Shown: piece by piece, positions 34,886 through 46,934 of the stretch | Layout of the letters: every line of letters starts with the position of its first letter | Numbering within the stretch: position 1 is the stretch's first letter | Source of the DNA: Sipunculus nudus | Lineage: Eukaryota > Annelida > Sipuncula > Golfingiida > Sipunculidae | DNA length: 64,000 bases | Assembly (NCBI GenBank): GCA_026874595.1 | Contig: CM049310.1 | Location: forward strand, 65,366,056-65,430,055 | Direction of reading: 5' to 3' | Position numbers and translations under genes: made by a program | The notes under the pieces: generated by a model | What the model saw: only the letters and a program-made list of their open reading frames with translations | What the model was told of the DNA's origin: nothing | Database searches by the model: none

Positions 34886-36476
34886 TAGCTTAGCTGACTG
34901 TAAGTCATCTGAGCTATAGCAATCACTCTTTGTCCGTCTTCCATCCGTCTGTCCATCTGTCCGTCTGTCCGTTAACCTGGCACAAATCGTAACCACTGGA
35001 CCTAGAATCTTGAAAAATCTCCTTGGAAACCAGAAATCAGGTCTCTGTTACCCATATCCTTTGAGCTATGGGGCCAAAAAGTACCCCCGAGAATAGTCCA
35101 AAATTTCATACAAAAACTTCAATACCTCATTAAATACATCACTGATGGTCATGATTTTTGGCATACATATTGATCATGAGATGTTCCATCACTTCCTGCA
35201 GACTGGTGGTGCCACCTGTATTTTTCGATTTTTTACAAATTGTTTTCTCTATTTTTGAGACCTTTAAAAATGTGAACATCTGTTAACAGGGCACAAATCG
35301 TAAAGACTGGACCTAGAATCTTCATTCTTGACACACTGAGAGACCTTTGAAAAGTCTCTATGGAAACCAGAAATTAGGTCTCTGTTACCCATATCCTTTG
35401 AGCTATAGGGCCCCAATGTACCCCCCAGATTAGTCAAAAATTTCATACAAAAATTTCAATATCTCATTAACTACATCACTGATGGTCATAATTTTTGGCA
35501 TACATATTGATCATGAGATGTTCCATCAGATCCTGCAGACTGGTAGCGCCACCTATATTTTTCAATTTTTTACGAATTTTTTCCTCTATTTTTGAGACCT
35601 TTAAAGATATGAACATCTGTTAACAGGGCACAAATCATAACAACTGGACCTAGAATCTTCATTGTTGACACACTAAGAGACCCATGAAAAGTCTCCATGG
35701 AAACCTGAAATTAGGTCTCTGTTACCCATATCCTTTAAGCTGTTTGGCTCCAAAATACCCCCCCCCCCCCCCCCCCAGAATAATGAAAAATTTGATACAA
35801 AAACTGCAGTAACTCATTAACTACATCACTGATGGTCATGAGGTTTGGCATACAAAGAGATTATGAGATGTTTCATCAGTTTCTGCAGATTGGTGGCTCC
35901 CTGGCAACCTTGAATTAGGTGTTACCTATATTCTTCAAGCTATGTGGCTTGTTTCAAATTTTTACGCTTTTTTTTTCTCTATTTTTGAAACCATTAAAGA
36001 TGTGGTTATCTGTAAACAGGGTACAAATCATAACAACTGGACCTAGAATCTTCATTCTTGTCATGCAAGGAGGCCCATGAAAAGTGTCTGTGGAAACCTG
36101 AAATTAATTCTCTGTTTCCCATATCCTTCAATCTATGGGACTCCAAAGTATCCCTCAGAATAATGAAAAATTTGATACAAAAGCTAAAGTATCTGAATAA
36201 TTAATGTAGAGATCACCATGATTCTTTGCATGAATATTGACCATTAAGTGTTTTTATTAGTTTCTGAAGACTGGTGGGGCCACCTGTATTTTATTTAAAG
36301 TTTACGCATTTTATCTCTATTTTTGAGATATATAAAAACAGAAACAATCTTGGCCTATTCTTTAATCTGTTTGATGCTTTAGTAAAATGGGTATAAACTA
36401 CCATTCAGATGATAAAATTTCCTTTTGCGAATCTCTTCCCAGTCAGCTGAGCGTCATGACCCATGGGTCACTTGTT
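34886..36476 (+). mobile_element. Helentron-like element B3
   Basis: It starts TTAGCTTAGCTGACTGTAAG directly after the D5b 3' end, has a CCGT/GTCT microsatellite (about 34932-34975), three to four tandem units, and ends CAGCTGAGCGTCATGACCC with the palindrome and CTTGTT. A poly-C expansion lies at about 35757-35776. It lacks E1 and serves as the empty-site reference for it. Confidence 0.78.
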
Positions 36477-36750
36477 TTTCAAATACTTCTGCTGCAATGT
36501 AGATAAAGTTATATGGCCCAGTCAAAACCTGTGTGACACCATTTCCAAATGTAAATAATATAAAGGAGATCAGTCCCCTTCCCTCACTCCAAAGATATTA
36601 TCAAAATCTTACAAAACTATACTTAAACATCATCAATTATAATACAGATTATATAACAACACAACACCAGCATTTGCCTATCTTCTCTTTCAAATCATAT
36701 TTTGTGTTCATATATAATAGCTGAGTACTGTGACCCATGGGTCACTTGTT
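36477..36750 (+). mobile_element. A-type element 3' fragment
   Basis: Matches A1 2985-3238 (TATATGGCCCAGTCAAAACC and CTCCAAAG blocks) and ends in an A/B 3' terminus (AGCTGAGTACTGTGACCC, palindrome, CTTGTT). Confidence 0.65.
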
Positions 36751-36999
36751 CGGCTTATAAATGTTTTATGAAGCAGAGTTGTACAGGCAACATAAATATT
36801 TGGTGTCCATATCTAGCTTATGTGTAAGATATTTCATGAATAAAATATATTTGTATTCTGATTTTTCTTTCAATAGGCATATGTAAGGAATCTACACATT
36901 TTGATAAAAAAAATCTTATGAATATGCAGCTTAAGAAAAATATTTCAGACTTGGCAACAGGCCATTGCACAGGTTTGCATTAGGCCTGCAGGCCTTGTT
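36751..36999 (+). mobile_element. D-type element 3' fragment
   Basis: Shares the ATTTTGATAAAAA...CTTATGAATATG segment with D5 and ends GCACAGGTTTGCATTAGG, AGGCCTGCAGGCCT and TTGTT. It may be the displaced 3' end of one of the interrupted upstream D copies. Confidence 0.65.
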
Positions 37000-37497
37000 C
37001 CTTATTACATCATTAAATAGTTTCAGGCCACAAGTTTCATATATGACACAGTGCAGTTGCAGTGTGCTAATTTGTTTGTTTCAACTTGCTTATCAAATTA
37101 AGTTTGTGCTCATTTGAAAATTGAAAATTATAATTTTTACATCATTTTTTAGTTAATAAATTAAATGGTTTTTTATGCTTCAGCTCATGTCCTTACAGGG
37201 TTTTGTAAGTTCCCAGTGGATATATTTACGTGCAAATTACAGTCACTTAGTTGAAATGACCTAAAAACTTCATCCATGGAAGTCCTTGGCAAATCTCCTT
37301 TGAAATCTAAAATTAGGTCACAGTGACCTTTATTCTGCAAGATATGTGAGTAAAGTCACTGAAATGTAACCTAGATTTTGAGCACTTTGGGAGTCATTGT
37401 TCAAGGTTCCTTGATTTCAGCTGAGTATCATGGGCCACTCGTCACCAGTCATTTCATTGATTATTTTCAGCAAAAGACATTTAACTTGCATTTTCAG
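37000..37497 (+). other. Intron upstream of the GABA-B exon
   Basis: About 500 bp of AT-rich sequence with no recognised repeat, apart from a short stretch near 37300-37340 resembling the AAATTAGGTCACAGTGACC theme. It ends in a pyrimidine-rich acceptor, TTGCATTTTCAG. A second AG acceptor (TTATTTTCAG, 37470) lies 27 bp upstream in the same reading phase. Confidence 0.6.
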
Positions 37498-37631
37498 ACT
37501 TCTAAGGAGTTTATCATGAAGCTAGATGAGGAAGTTGGTGATCCCCAAGCTGTCACCGGTTATGTAGAAGCACCCTTGGCATATGATGCCGTGTGGGCTC
37601 TTGCCTTGGCCCTTAACAAAACCATGAACAA
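37498..37631 (+). CDS. GABBR1: Internal exon of a GABA-B receptor subunit 1 gene (ligand-binding domain)
   Basis: A 134-bp exon between a TTTTCAG acceptor and a GTAAGG donor. It encodes a peptide starting TSKEF in phase 0 and containing EAPLAYDAVWALALALNKT, a signature of the second lobe of the GABA-B receptor Venus-flytrap domain. The receptor is a class C GPCR that binds GABA at the plasma membrane; subunit 1 carries the ligand site. Both exon ends fall where the animal protein alignment would place an intron (before the TS of the conserved TSxEF block and just after NKT). Alternative use of the 37470 acceptor would add nine residues in frame. No other exon of the gene is visible in the window, so flanking introns exceed about 37 kb and 26 kb. 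The symbol is by orthology of the motif; a pseudogene fragment is possible but the intact splice sites argue against it. Confidence 0.85.
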
Positions 37632-37708
37632 GTAAGGAGTGATATCACAACACTGAACAGATATTATTATGAGATTGAAATATATAATGGGTCATCAAGT
37701 GTTATTAA

Positions 37709-37780
37709 TTTAGCTCATTGACTTTAGGTGATCTGAGCTATAGCGACTGGCCTTTGTCCTTCACTTATATTTGAATGCTT
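37709..37780 (+). mobile_element. B-type element 5' fragment
   Basis: TTTAGCTCATTGACTTTAGG followed by TGATCTGAGCTATAGCGAC and CCTTTGTCC is a diverged B-type 5' end. It is followed by A2 after about 45 bp. Confidence 0.55.
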
Positions 37781-37824
37781 CCCAACCAAAAAAATCAATT
37801 TGACTATAGAGACCTTAGTAATTA

Positions 37825-40413
37825 TTAGCTCAGCTGACTATAAGTCATCTGAGCTATAGTCATAGCCCTTTGTCCATCATCCATCTAGCCTGCCAGCCCT
37901 TAACAGAGCACATTTTGTAACCGTTGGACCTACGAATCCAAAATTTTGCATACCGTTAGATTCCCCAAAATCTCCTTCCATACTGAAAATTGGATCACTA
38001 GGACTTAATTTCTTCAAGATATTAAGGATAATCCTCAATTTTCCATTAAAAACCCACTGTTACCCTTCATGACTGCCTAATATAAAAACCACTGATATGT
38101 TTTTCATCATATTTCATATACATATTCCTCTATATATTTCCTATATAATTACAAGAAATTGTCAGAATTGTGTAATTTTTTAAGTTATGAGCCTGAATAT
38201 TATGCACTTTGTAAAAAATCAGGAAATATGTTTACTCACTTAACATGAGAATTGCTGAAGCTAGAGACTTTTTTTCAGGGATATTACTCTATTTAATCAA
38301 AATTCAAATGTATAATGAAAAATTTTTAAGATGATAGTATAAATAAAAAATCAGTACCTTATATTTTGCTTAAATTTGACCATGGCACATTTTTTTCCTA
38401 TAACTGATATGGACTTAATTTTCACTGCAGGTTTTCATAAGCATTTCATCTGTGAACATAAAAAAAATTTTAAACCAGTTGAACAGATGGACGCTGTGCA
38501 TAAGTGGTTACAGGTGGCGCCACCAGTTTTGCCTATGATGAAGAGCTATGTGAGATCTATACACATGAAAAATTTTGGCTCAATCAGTTAAACAGGTTCC
38601 GAGATATATACGTGGATGTCTGCAGAGTAAACCTGGATGTAGCTGGTGCCACCTGTCATAAAATTGAGAAAGCTGTCCAGTTGATCAAAAACTGTAGATT
38701 TTATTCAAGTTTTCAAGCACCATGTCACATATTGTTTGCATAAAGTTAGTGTTATGCAGTTTGCCTGAGCTCAGCTCCCCAGCTTCAGCTCTCAGTTCCT
38801 AAAATTTGGCATACAGTTAGATGTCTCCAAAATTCTCTACCATATGAAAAGTTTGGTCACTAGGACTTAATTCCTTTGAGATATTAATGAAAAACTTCAT
38901 TTTTCCATTAAAAACCCATTGTTATGCTTCAAGACTGTCTAAAAATCAAAACCCCTGAACTGACTTTGATTTAATACACAAATTTTTCTATACATTTGCT
39001 ATGCGCATGCCAGAAATGATGTCAGCATTGCGTAATTGTTTTAAGTTATGTGCCCAAACATAATGCATATTGTAAAAAAATCAAGAAATATATTTACTCC
39101 CTTAACAAGAGGATTGCTGCAGCTAGAGATTTTTTGTCAGGGATGTAACATTATCTAATCAAGATTTAATTGAATACCCAAAATTAGTTCTGAATTTTTC
39201 AAATTTATAAGTTATTAGAATAAATATAAAATTAGTACCTTAAATTTTGCCCAACTTTGACCATTGCACCTTTGTTTCCTGTGTTGATATAATTTTCATA
39301 TGATGCACACATATGATGTCAGCTTTATAGTTTAGAAAGCTGAAAGAAATTGGCCAACAATTGTAGCTTTTATGATGTTTTTATGAGACCATGTCAGACC
39401 CAGGCTGTCCCCAGCCCCTCTTCAGTCATCTGTATGTTGACCTTTCAGCAAATTATGCATTCTTGAGGCGAGGCATACACTGGGGCAGCCAGGCAGCTTA
39501 TGGCCAGCCACAGTTGATTCAGGTGTCCAACCCAACTCATCTAGTAGTTGTTTTGACCAACAACATAACAATAATCAATATATTAATAAATTTTTATTGG
39601 TTTTTAATAACAAATTAAAGAAAAATTAATAGAAAAGGAATATGTTAGTAGATGAGTATCAGGAAATTAAATTGCAGTTACTGATGATGTTAGAATCTTG
39701 TATGGATGGATAGAATGTCACGTATTCAAAATAACACCATGCAGTCACCTATGGTATTTTTCAGTTCAATTTTAATGATAAAAAAATTAATCATTTTATT
39801 CATTACTAATCATTAAGGATCTTATGAAGGAAATTAATGATAGACAAAGATGCAGTTGAAAATATTAATCTAGATTCCTGCTGTGTCTAGTGTGCATAGA
39901 TTGATATGAAAGTAGTCCAAAGAAATAAAATTTCTTGCATAAGAATGGGAATGCAGGTAAAAATAAGAAAGTATTTGAATACCAATGCAAATACTTTCAA
40001 AATGTATTCATGAATGCATTCATAAATATATTCTATAATATTATTTTAATTATCGTTTCAGTTATATTTTATTTAAAAAAATCAAATAATTCTCATATTA
40101 TTTTTAATAAAAATTATATTTGGCACAATATTTGTTATTAAATTTTAATAAATAGTTAAACTGTCATATCATATGTGCTGCTTATAAGTTTTATGGCCAA
40201 GTCAAAATCTGTGTGACAATAGTACTCCATTTGTTAATAAAATAAATGAAATGAATCCTCTTCCCTGTCTCCAAAGATACTATCAAAATCATACATAAGC
40301 TAAACACCAACAACTCATAATACAGCTTATATTTAAAACAGCATGTGCCTCATTTCCAAATCATATATTATTATATATAACAGCTGAGCGCCGTGACCCA
40401 TGGGTCCCTTGTT
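37825..40413 (+). mobile_element. Helentron-like element A2
   Basis: It starts TTAGCTCAGCTGACTATAAG and ends CAGCTGAGCGCCGTGACCC, palindrome, CTTGTT. It is collinear with A1 (599-3238), including the GCAGCTTATGGCCAGCCACAG and TTAATGATAGACAAAGATGCA blocks. It differs by a small inverted insertion at 38483-38676 (separate entry). B4 begins in the T-run directly after its end. Confidence 0.78.
38483..38676 (-). mobile_element. Inverted E-family monomer piece inside A2
   Basis: A 194-bp segment absent from A1 that is the reverse complement of part of an E unit, including one GGTGGCGCCACC (about 38514) and one GGTGCCACC variant. Host sequence CCAGTTGA occurs on both sides (38475-38482 and 38677-38684). 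It is the one repeat piece in the window that clearly runs opposite to its relatives. Confidence 0.75.
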
Positions 40414-43005
40414 TTTAGCTCAACTGACTTTCAGTCATGCTGAGCTATAGCGATCACTCTTTGTCCGTCATCCGTCTGTCGTGCCGTCCGTCTGTCCGTT
40501 AACTAGGCACAAATCGTAACCGCTGGACCTAGAATCTTGTAACTTGACATTCTGAGAGGTCTATAAAAAATCTCGTTGGAAACCAGAATTTAGGTCTCTG
40601 TTACCCATATCCTTCAAGCTATGGGGCCCCAAAGTACCCCCTAGAATAGTCAAAAATTTCATACAAAAACTTCAATATCTCATTAACTTCATCACTGATG
40701 GTCATGATTTTTGGCATACATATTGATCATGAGATGTTTCATCAGTTCCTGCAGACTGGTGGCGCCACCTGTATTTTTTTCTTTTTTACGAATTTTTTTC
40801 TCTATTTTTGAGACCTTAAAAAATGTGAACATCTGTTAACAGGGCACAAATTGAATGACTGGACCTAGAATCTTCATTCTTGACACACAGGGAAACCTAT
40901 GAAAAGTCTCCATGGAAACCTGAAATTAGGTCTCTGTTACCCATATCCTATGAGCTATGGGGCCCCAAAGTACCCCCAAGAATAGTCAAAAAGTTCATAC
41001 AAAAACTCAAATATCTCATTAACTACATCACTGATGGTCATGATTTTTGGTATACATATTGATCATGAGATGTTTCAACAGTTTCTGCAGACTGGTGGCG
41101 CCACCTGTATTTTTCGATTTTTTACGAATAGTTTTCTCTATTTTTTAGACCTTTAAGAATGTGAACATCTGTTAACAGGGCAAAAATCGTATAGACTGGA
41201 CCTAGAATCTTCATTCTTTACACAGTGAGAGACCTATAAAAAGTCTCCATGGAAACCAGAAATTAGGTCTCTGTTACCCATATCCTTTGAGCTATGGGGC
41301 CTCAAAGTACCCCCCCCCCCCCCCCCCAGAATAGCAAAAAAATTTCAAACAAAAACTTCAATATCTCATTAACTACATCACTGCCGGTCATGATTTTTGG
41401 CATACATTTTAATTATGAGATTGTCCATCAGTTCCTGCAGACTGGTGGCGCCACCTGTATTTTTCAATTTTTTTACAAATTTTTTTCTCTATTTTTGAGA
41501 CCTTAAAAAATGTGAACATCTGTTAACAGGGCACAAATCGTAACGACTGGACCTAGAATCTTCATTCTTGACACACAGGGAGACCCATGAAAAGTCTCCA
41601 TGGAAACCTGAAATTAGGTCTCTGTTACCCATATCCTATGAGCTATGGGGCCCCAAAGTACCCCCCAGAATAGTCAAAAATTTCATACAAAACTTCAATA
41701 TCTCATTAACTACATCACTGATGGTCATGATTTTTGGCATACATATTGATCATGAGTTGTTTCAACAGTTTCTGCTGACTGGTGGCGCCACCTTTTTTTT
41801 TCGATTTTTTACGAATAGTTTTCTTTATTTTTTAGACCTTTAAGAATGTGAACATCTGTTAACAGGGCACAAATCGTATAGACTGGACCTAGAATCTTCA
41901 TTCTTTACACAGTGAGAGACCTATAAAAAGTCTCCATGGAAACCAGAAATTAGGTCTCTGTTACCCATATCCTATGAGCTATGGGGCCCCAAAGTACCCC
42001 CCCCCCCCCAGAATAGCATAAAAATTTCATACTAAAACTTCAATATCTCATTAACTACATCACTGATGGTCATGATTTTTGGCATACATATTGATCATGA
42101 GATGTTTCATCAGTTTCTGCAGACTGGTGGCGCCACCTGTATTTTTTAATTTTTTACAAATTGTTTTCTCTATTTTTGAGACCTTTAAAAATGTGAACAT
42201 ATGTTAACAGGGCACAAATCGTTAAGACTGGACCTAGAATCTTCATTCTTGACACATTGAGAGACCTATTATAAGTGTCCATGGAAACCTGAAATTAGGT
42301 CTCTGTTACCCATATCCTTTAAGCTGTATGGTTTCAAAATACCCCCCATAATAATGAAAAATTTGATACAAAAACTGCAGTATCTCAATAACTACAACAC
42401 TGATGGTCATGATTTTTGGCATACATATTGATCATGAGGTGTTCCATCAGTTTCTGCAGACTGGGTGAGCCACCTCTAATTTTTTTCAAATTTTTATGAA
42501 TTGTTTTCTCTATTTTTGAGACCTTTAAAGAATAGGTTATCTGTCAACAGGGTACAAATCGTAACAACTGGACCTAGAATCTTCATTCTTGTCATGCAAG
42601 GAGGCCCATGAAAAGTTTCTGTGGAAACCTGAAAATAGGTCTCTGTTTCCCATATCCTTCAAGCTATAGGACTCCGAAGTATCCCTCAGAATAATGGACA
42701 ATTTGATACAAATGCTGAAGTATCTGAACAACTCATCCAGAGACCACCATGCTTCTTTGCATGGATATTGACCATTAAGTGTTTTTATTAGTTTCTGCAG
42801 ACTGGTGGAGCCACCTGTATTTTTTTTTTTTTTAATTTTTTTCTCTGTTTTTTAGATATATTAATACAGACACAATCTCAGCGTGTTGGTTAATCTGTTT
42901 GATGCTTCAGTTGAATGGGTATATACTACCATTCAGATGATAAAATTTCCTTTTTGCGAATCTCTTCCCATTCAGCTGAGCATCATGACCCATGGGTCAC
43001 TTGTT
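40414..43005 (+). mobile_element. Helentron-like element B4
   Basis: It starts TTTAGCTCAACTGACTTTCAG, has a short CCGT/GTCT microsatellite (about 40466-40500) and seven tandem units (five with GGTGGCGCCACC at 40758, 41094, 41444, 41781 and 42126, then two degenerate ones). It ends CAGCTGAGCATCATGACCC, palindrome, CTTGTT. Two units carry poly-C expansions (about 41310-41327 and 41997-42009) at the same place within the unit. This is the best-preserved array of the family. Confidence 0.82.
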
Positions 43006-43030
43006 TTCATTTGGTGCAGCCTGCAGGATC

Positions 43031-43985
43031 TGCTTACATTAATCTCGTTGAAAAAGAAAAAGGCTGAACCTCAGTATAAGATGCCTTTGGAGAAAGAAGA
43101 AACGGTGAGTGATGGGGATGAAGAAGTGTCCTTTAAAAACCAGAATGTTCCATTTGTGTATGTGAACCAGGCATTTCCACTCCAACCCTTTACTGGAAAA
43201 GAGGATGTCCAAGAGTAGTGCAGTGAGGCTAGCGGCAGATTGGCCACAAGAGCATTCCACTCTGAGAGAGAAAAGGCAGGTTTTCTTCTTGAACATATTA
43301 AAGGGCACGCATGAGAGGAGCTGCTGGCCAGAGGTCAAACATTTTACGAGAAAACAGAGAAAATTCTGAGTGTGATTACTGCAGTTATTGGACTGAATGA
43401 AACCAAAGCTCAGCTGAGAAGCCAATTTCATAGTTACGTGCAGAAACCTGGACAATCGGTGATAAGTTGCTCCATGGAGCTTCATCGCCTGCACCAGATG
43501 ATCAATCAAAATGAATCAGGATCCTCCAGATGTGAACAAGATGAAGGGGTTTTGAAAGAGCGGCTTGCTGAAGCTGTCCAGCAGGCTGATTTAAAGAGAG
43601 AGATGAGATGTCTCAACCGAGAGTGTCCTGACATGTCATTCTTTGAAAGAGGACGGCTGCTTTAGAGTGGCTTTGGCCAGAAAGGCAGACTGGAGCAGTT
43701 CCTATACAAAAAGTAGCAGTAGAACAGCAGTCACCAGAAACATCACTTCATGAAGTACTCAAGGCACAAAGCTCCCTGTTACAAGAAATGACACTTGAAG
43801 TGAGAGCCATGCGAGAAGGTCAAACTCTGCCACCTGCGCTACCCCCTAGGTTTTATGGGCAATTCAAGAGACCAGTCGCGCCAAGTAGGAGGAGACCAAT
43901 ATCCGAGGTGACCTGTTTTAAATGTCAAGGCAAGGGACATTATCAATGGGATTGCCCGCAACAATCAACCAAACCGTCAAACTAA
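43031..43985 (+). pseudogene. Gypsy-2 gag remnant
   Basis: Three fragments in two frames. The first (to 43218) is acidic and lysine-rich. The second (43372-43665) resembles the C-terminal helical part of a Gag capsid domain. The third (43788-43985) carries a full CCHC zinc knuckle, CFKCQGKGHYQWDC. Frame changes and a stop at about 43219 and 43663 mark it as broken. Confidence 0.75.
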
Positions 43986-44037
43986 AATGGTCCTGTGCCA
44001 AGGGTCAGGCCAGGACGGCCACATGTAACCAGGGACC

Positions 44038-44234
44038 CGATATGAGTAAAATAGTTGCCGAATGTCCCATCATGACAGTTTTACTTGGAGAAGTAGAGAC
44101 AAAATGCCTTATTGATACTGGTGCTGCTGTCAGTACGATTCCAATGAGCTTCTTTAAGAGACACTGGAATAATGAAGTGTTAAAGGAACTTTTCTCTTAC
44201 ATAAGATTGACATGTACACAAGGTTTGCAAATTC
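44038..44234 (+). pseudogene. Gypsy-2 protease remnant
   Basis: The retropepsin active site CLIDTGAAVSTIP is retained within the ORF 43922-44260, in a frame different from that of the zinc knuckle. Similarity ends near 44234, where an unidentified sequence is inserted. Confidence 0.78.
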
Positions 44235-45314
44235 CATCTAATACTTATAAAAGGAATTAGGTTCAGGTTTGTTCGCAATGTTCTCTAAAACCGCGTTGTG
44301 TACAATATTGTGCCATACATCATTTTAAAGGTTATTATCGTGCAGTGACATAGGGGATATGAAAATAAATAATCTTTAATATACATATAATTTTGAGTGA
44401 TTTTTCTGATTTTTTACCGAGCACAGCCGAACTGCCTTCAGCAATCACCGGAATGCGTGCATCATGGTCACTTAACCTCTAACACTAAGGACTATTGTTC
44501 AGATGAATAACGCTTGCTTTCAATGAGGGATTTGACCCACGTGCGTGGTCAGTTAAAGAGAAAAACACATGTTCCTCACTTTATGAAATGGAGAGTTCAA
44601 CCCAGGAGGATTAATGACAAAACCTAATTCAAGGTCCCAATTTCAGGAACTGGGCAGGTGTTTCAGGCCTCAAATTTGTCTGATACGATGAAAAAAAGGT
44701 TGTGGTGGCTAAAAATGGAATACTGCATGGAGTCCCGCTGGTTCTGCTTCTGCTACTTACAATGTATGCATATTTCTGTTTCCTTCTTCAGGAAGTTTCC
44801 TTGCAATGTACATATAATTAATCTTTCATGTGTTCCTCACATCAACCTATTCTTTATACGTCCAACGATAGAAACCACTCAAATATCAACGAAACACTGT
44901 ATGCCTCCGCGTCTCATTCCGGTTTGCAGTGTAAACCATCACTGACCAGGTCTTCAAGATAAACATACCGGGGTATGATTTTTGCCACGAGCACAACGCC
45001 ACAAAATAACAGTAAAAAATATCTTTACATATCGTATTTCGAGATTACCCCACTAACAATCTATATTTCCTTTTAACTTTTATAATAAAAACTGAGCATT
45101 CAATATCTCAGTAAACATATCTCCAAAACCTCAGTAAAAAGCCTGGTATACCGGGTTTATCAGCTAGTTTCATTGATATGTTGAATTGGATGTAACTGTT
45201 GGGGAATGTACCTACAGTAAATCCTCATCGTGGATGACCCATGTTGAAAACAAGGGGAACGTCGTAAAGACATACAAGGTTTAATTTGGTCTAACATTAT
45301 GTGTGATGAAATAA
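44235..45314. other. Unidentified insertion within Gypsy-2
   Basis: About 1.1 kb that separates the protease remnant from the continuing pol spacer. No clear terminal repeats, no recognisable protein, no poly-A tail. Its base composition is less AT-skewed than the LINE downstream. Boundaries are approximate, inferred from where Gypsy-like peptide stops and resumes. Confidence 0.45.
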
Positions 45315-45722
45315 CAGCTTGGTCAAGACATCAAAAAGGTATGGCAAGATGAAGTTAGACCAGATGAGTTGGGACTTGCTGATATTTTGTCAGTGTATGA
45401 AGTTAGAGTGGACATCCCCTCGCGGCCATCATTTTCATATATTCAACTCGCAGGAAAGGGGCACCAGAATTGATTCTGGCAAGATCTACAGAAGTAATAA
45501 TTGGTCAGACTGCCAATGGGCAAGCAACAACTTTTACAGCAGTAGTTGAGTCAATAAGTTCAGAAATGGCCCAATTGCCAAGTGGTGTGATGGTAGGAAG
45601 GTGTGTGATGGATGTTGGAAAGGCTGGTTCTATCTTGTTCAAGTTACCAACTCCTCAGAAAGTGATGTGTACCTTCATCCGGGCAGGAAGTTAGCGAGTG
45701 TTGTACAAGCAGAAAATATTAA
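45315..45722 (+). pseudogene. Gypsy-2 pol spacer between protease and RT
   Basis: Two overlapping frames (45319-45549 and 45470-45694) encode a linker of the type lying between protease and reverse transcriptase (ILARSTEVIIGQTANGQ, MVGRCVMDVGKAGSILFKL). Interrupted by the LINE at about 45723. Confidence 0.55.
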
Positions 45723-46934
45723 TGGTTATGAGAGCCCCTGATCACATTCTAAGAAAATTAATACTTTATTCTTTTAATTTATATGGAAAAATAATAGTAA
45801 AGGTGTTGAAAAAGTTAAAAGAAAGGTTGTTATTCAAGAAAATAAATATGGTTGAGTTAATATGGTGGATGTTGAAAAAATGAACCGGGCTCTTATAGGA
45901 GCCTGGGCTAGCCGATTACAAGAAGCGTATACAAATGAAATTCTACCTAATTGGGCTAAAATACCATTATGGCTGCTTAATAGTAGAGGGGAAAACATGA
46001 TGCTTTTCAAATCAAATTGTAAATTTAAGGAACTCGTAAGTAATATTGACAATATGCCTATGTTTTATAAAGTATTAATTGAGACAATTCTTAATGTCAA
46101 AGAATTACACTCAGATGTCTCTTTATACGTTGTCATATGGAATAACAAAAATATTAAATATAAAAGTAAAAAACTGTACTTTAAAGAATGGATAAAGTGT
46201 GGAATCATATTTGTGTTTCAAATTGTATATGATCTGAAACTTTATTCATTACAAGAAATAAAAAAAAAATGGTTGAAGACAAGGGCATGCTACATTTTCA
46301 ATACTTAGCTTTGAAGAATGCCATGAACAACATTTTGTTCAGTACAAGGGAAGACAAAAAGGATAAATATTATTCTTCCAAGGAAATTAAATCAAGTTTA
46401 TGTATTCAGAGTAAGACAGAACCAATAAGTCATCATCACTTGGAAAATAAGTTTACATGTGAACTTGACTGGGAATATATATATGTATGGACTACTCATT
46501 GTTTCGCTTTAAAAGAACCACGTGTTAACTTACTTATGTGGAAAATAATCCATAATATATATCCAACAGCTATATGGTTATACAAAATGAATATAAAGAA
46601 TGATGAATGTTGTACATATTGTAATGAAGTTGAAACTATGCAGCATTTTTTTATTAACAGTAAACAAGTGAAGGGCCTTTGGAGTTATGTCGGAGATTTA
46701 TTTCATGTAAAGTTAAGGCCTGAAACAATATTTTTTGGAATACATATTGAAGACTCTGATTTGCATAAATATATTGGTATAGCACTTGTGTGCATTAGTA
46801 AATTTATGTATGGGTCATATCCAAAACTCCTATGTTTATTTCATCATGAATGTCATATGAGAAAAATGAATATGTAATATGTTCGTGTATACATGTTATC
46901 ACTTTCTTGAATAAATATATATAAAAAAAAAAAT
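45723..46934 (+). mobile_element. 5'-truncated non-LTR retrotransposon (L1/Tx1-like) 3' end, inserted in Gypsy-2
   Basis: Only the C-terminal part of a LINE reverse-transcriptase ORF remains. It has a KMNRALIGAWASRLQEAY block and an IWNNKNIK...LYFKEWIKCGIIFV block typical of L1/Tx1-type ORF2 proteins, then a zf-RVT-like region (C-x2-C...MQHFF around 46610-46650). An in-frame TGA at about 45858 and a frameshift near 46280 break it. It ends with AATAAATATATAT and an A-run (about 46922-46932), after which Gypsy-2 reverse transcriptase resumes. I could not define a target duplication. Confidence 0.8.

Noticed and set aside
46922-46932. Processed pseudogene poly-A
   Set aside because: The upstream peptide is the C-terminal part of a LINE reverse transcriptase, so the tail belongs to the LINE.
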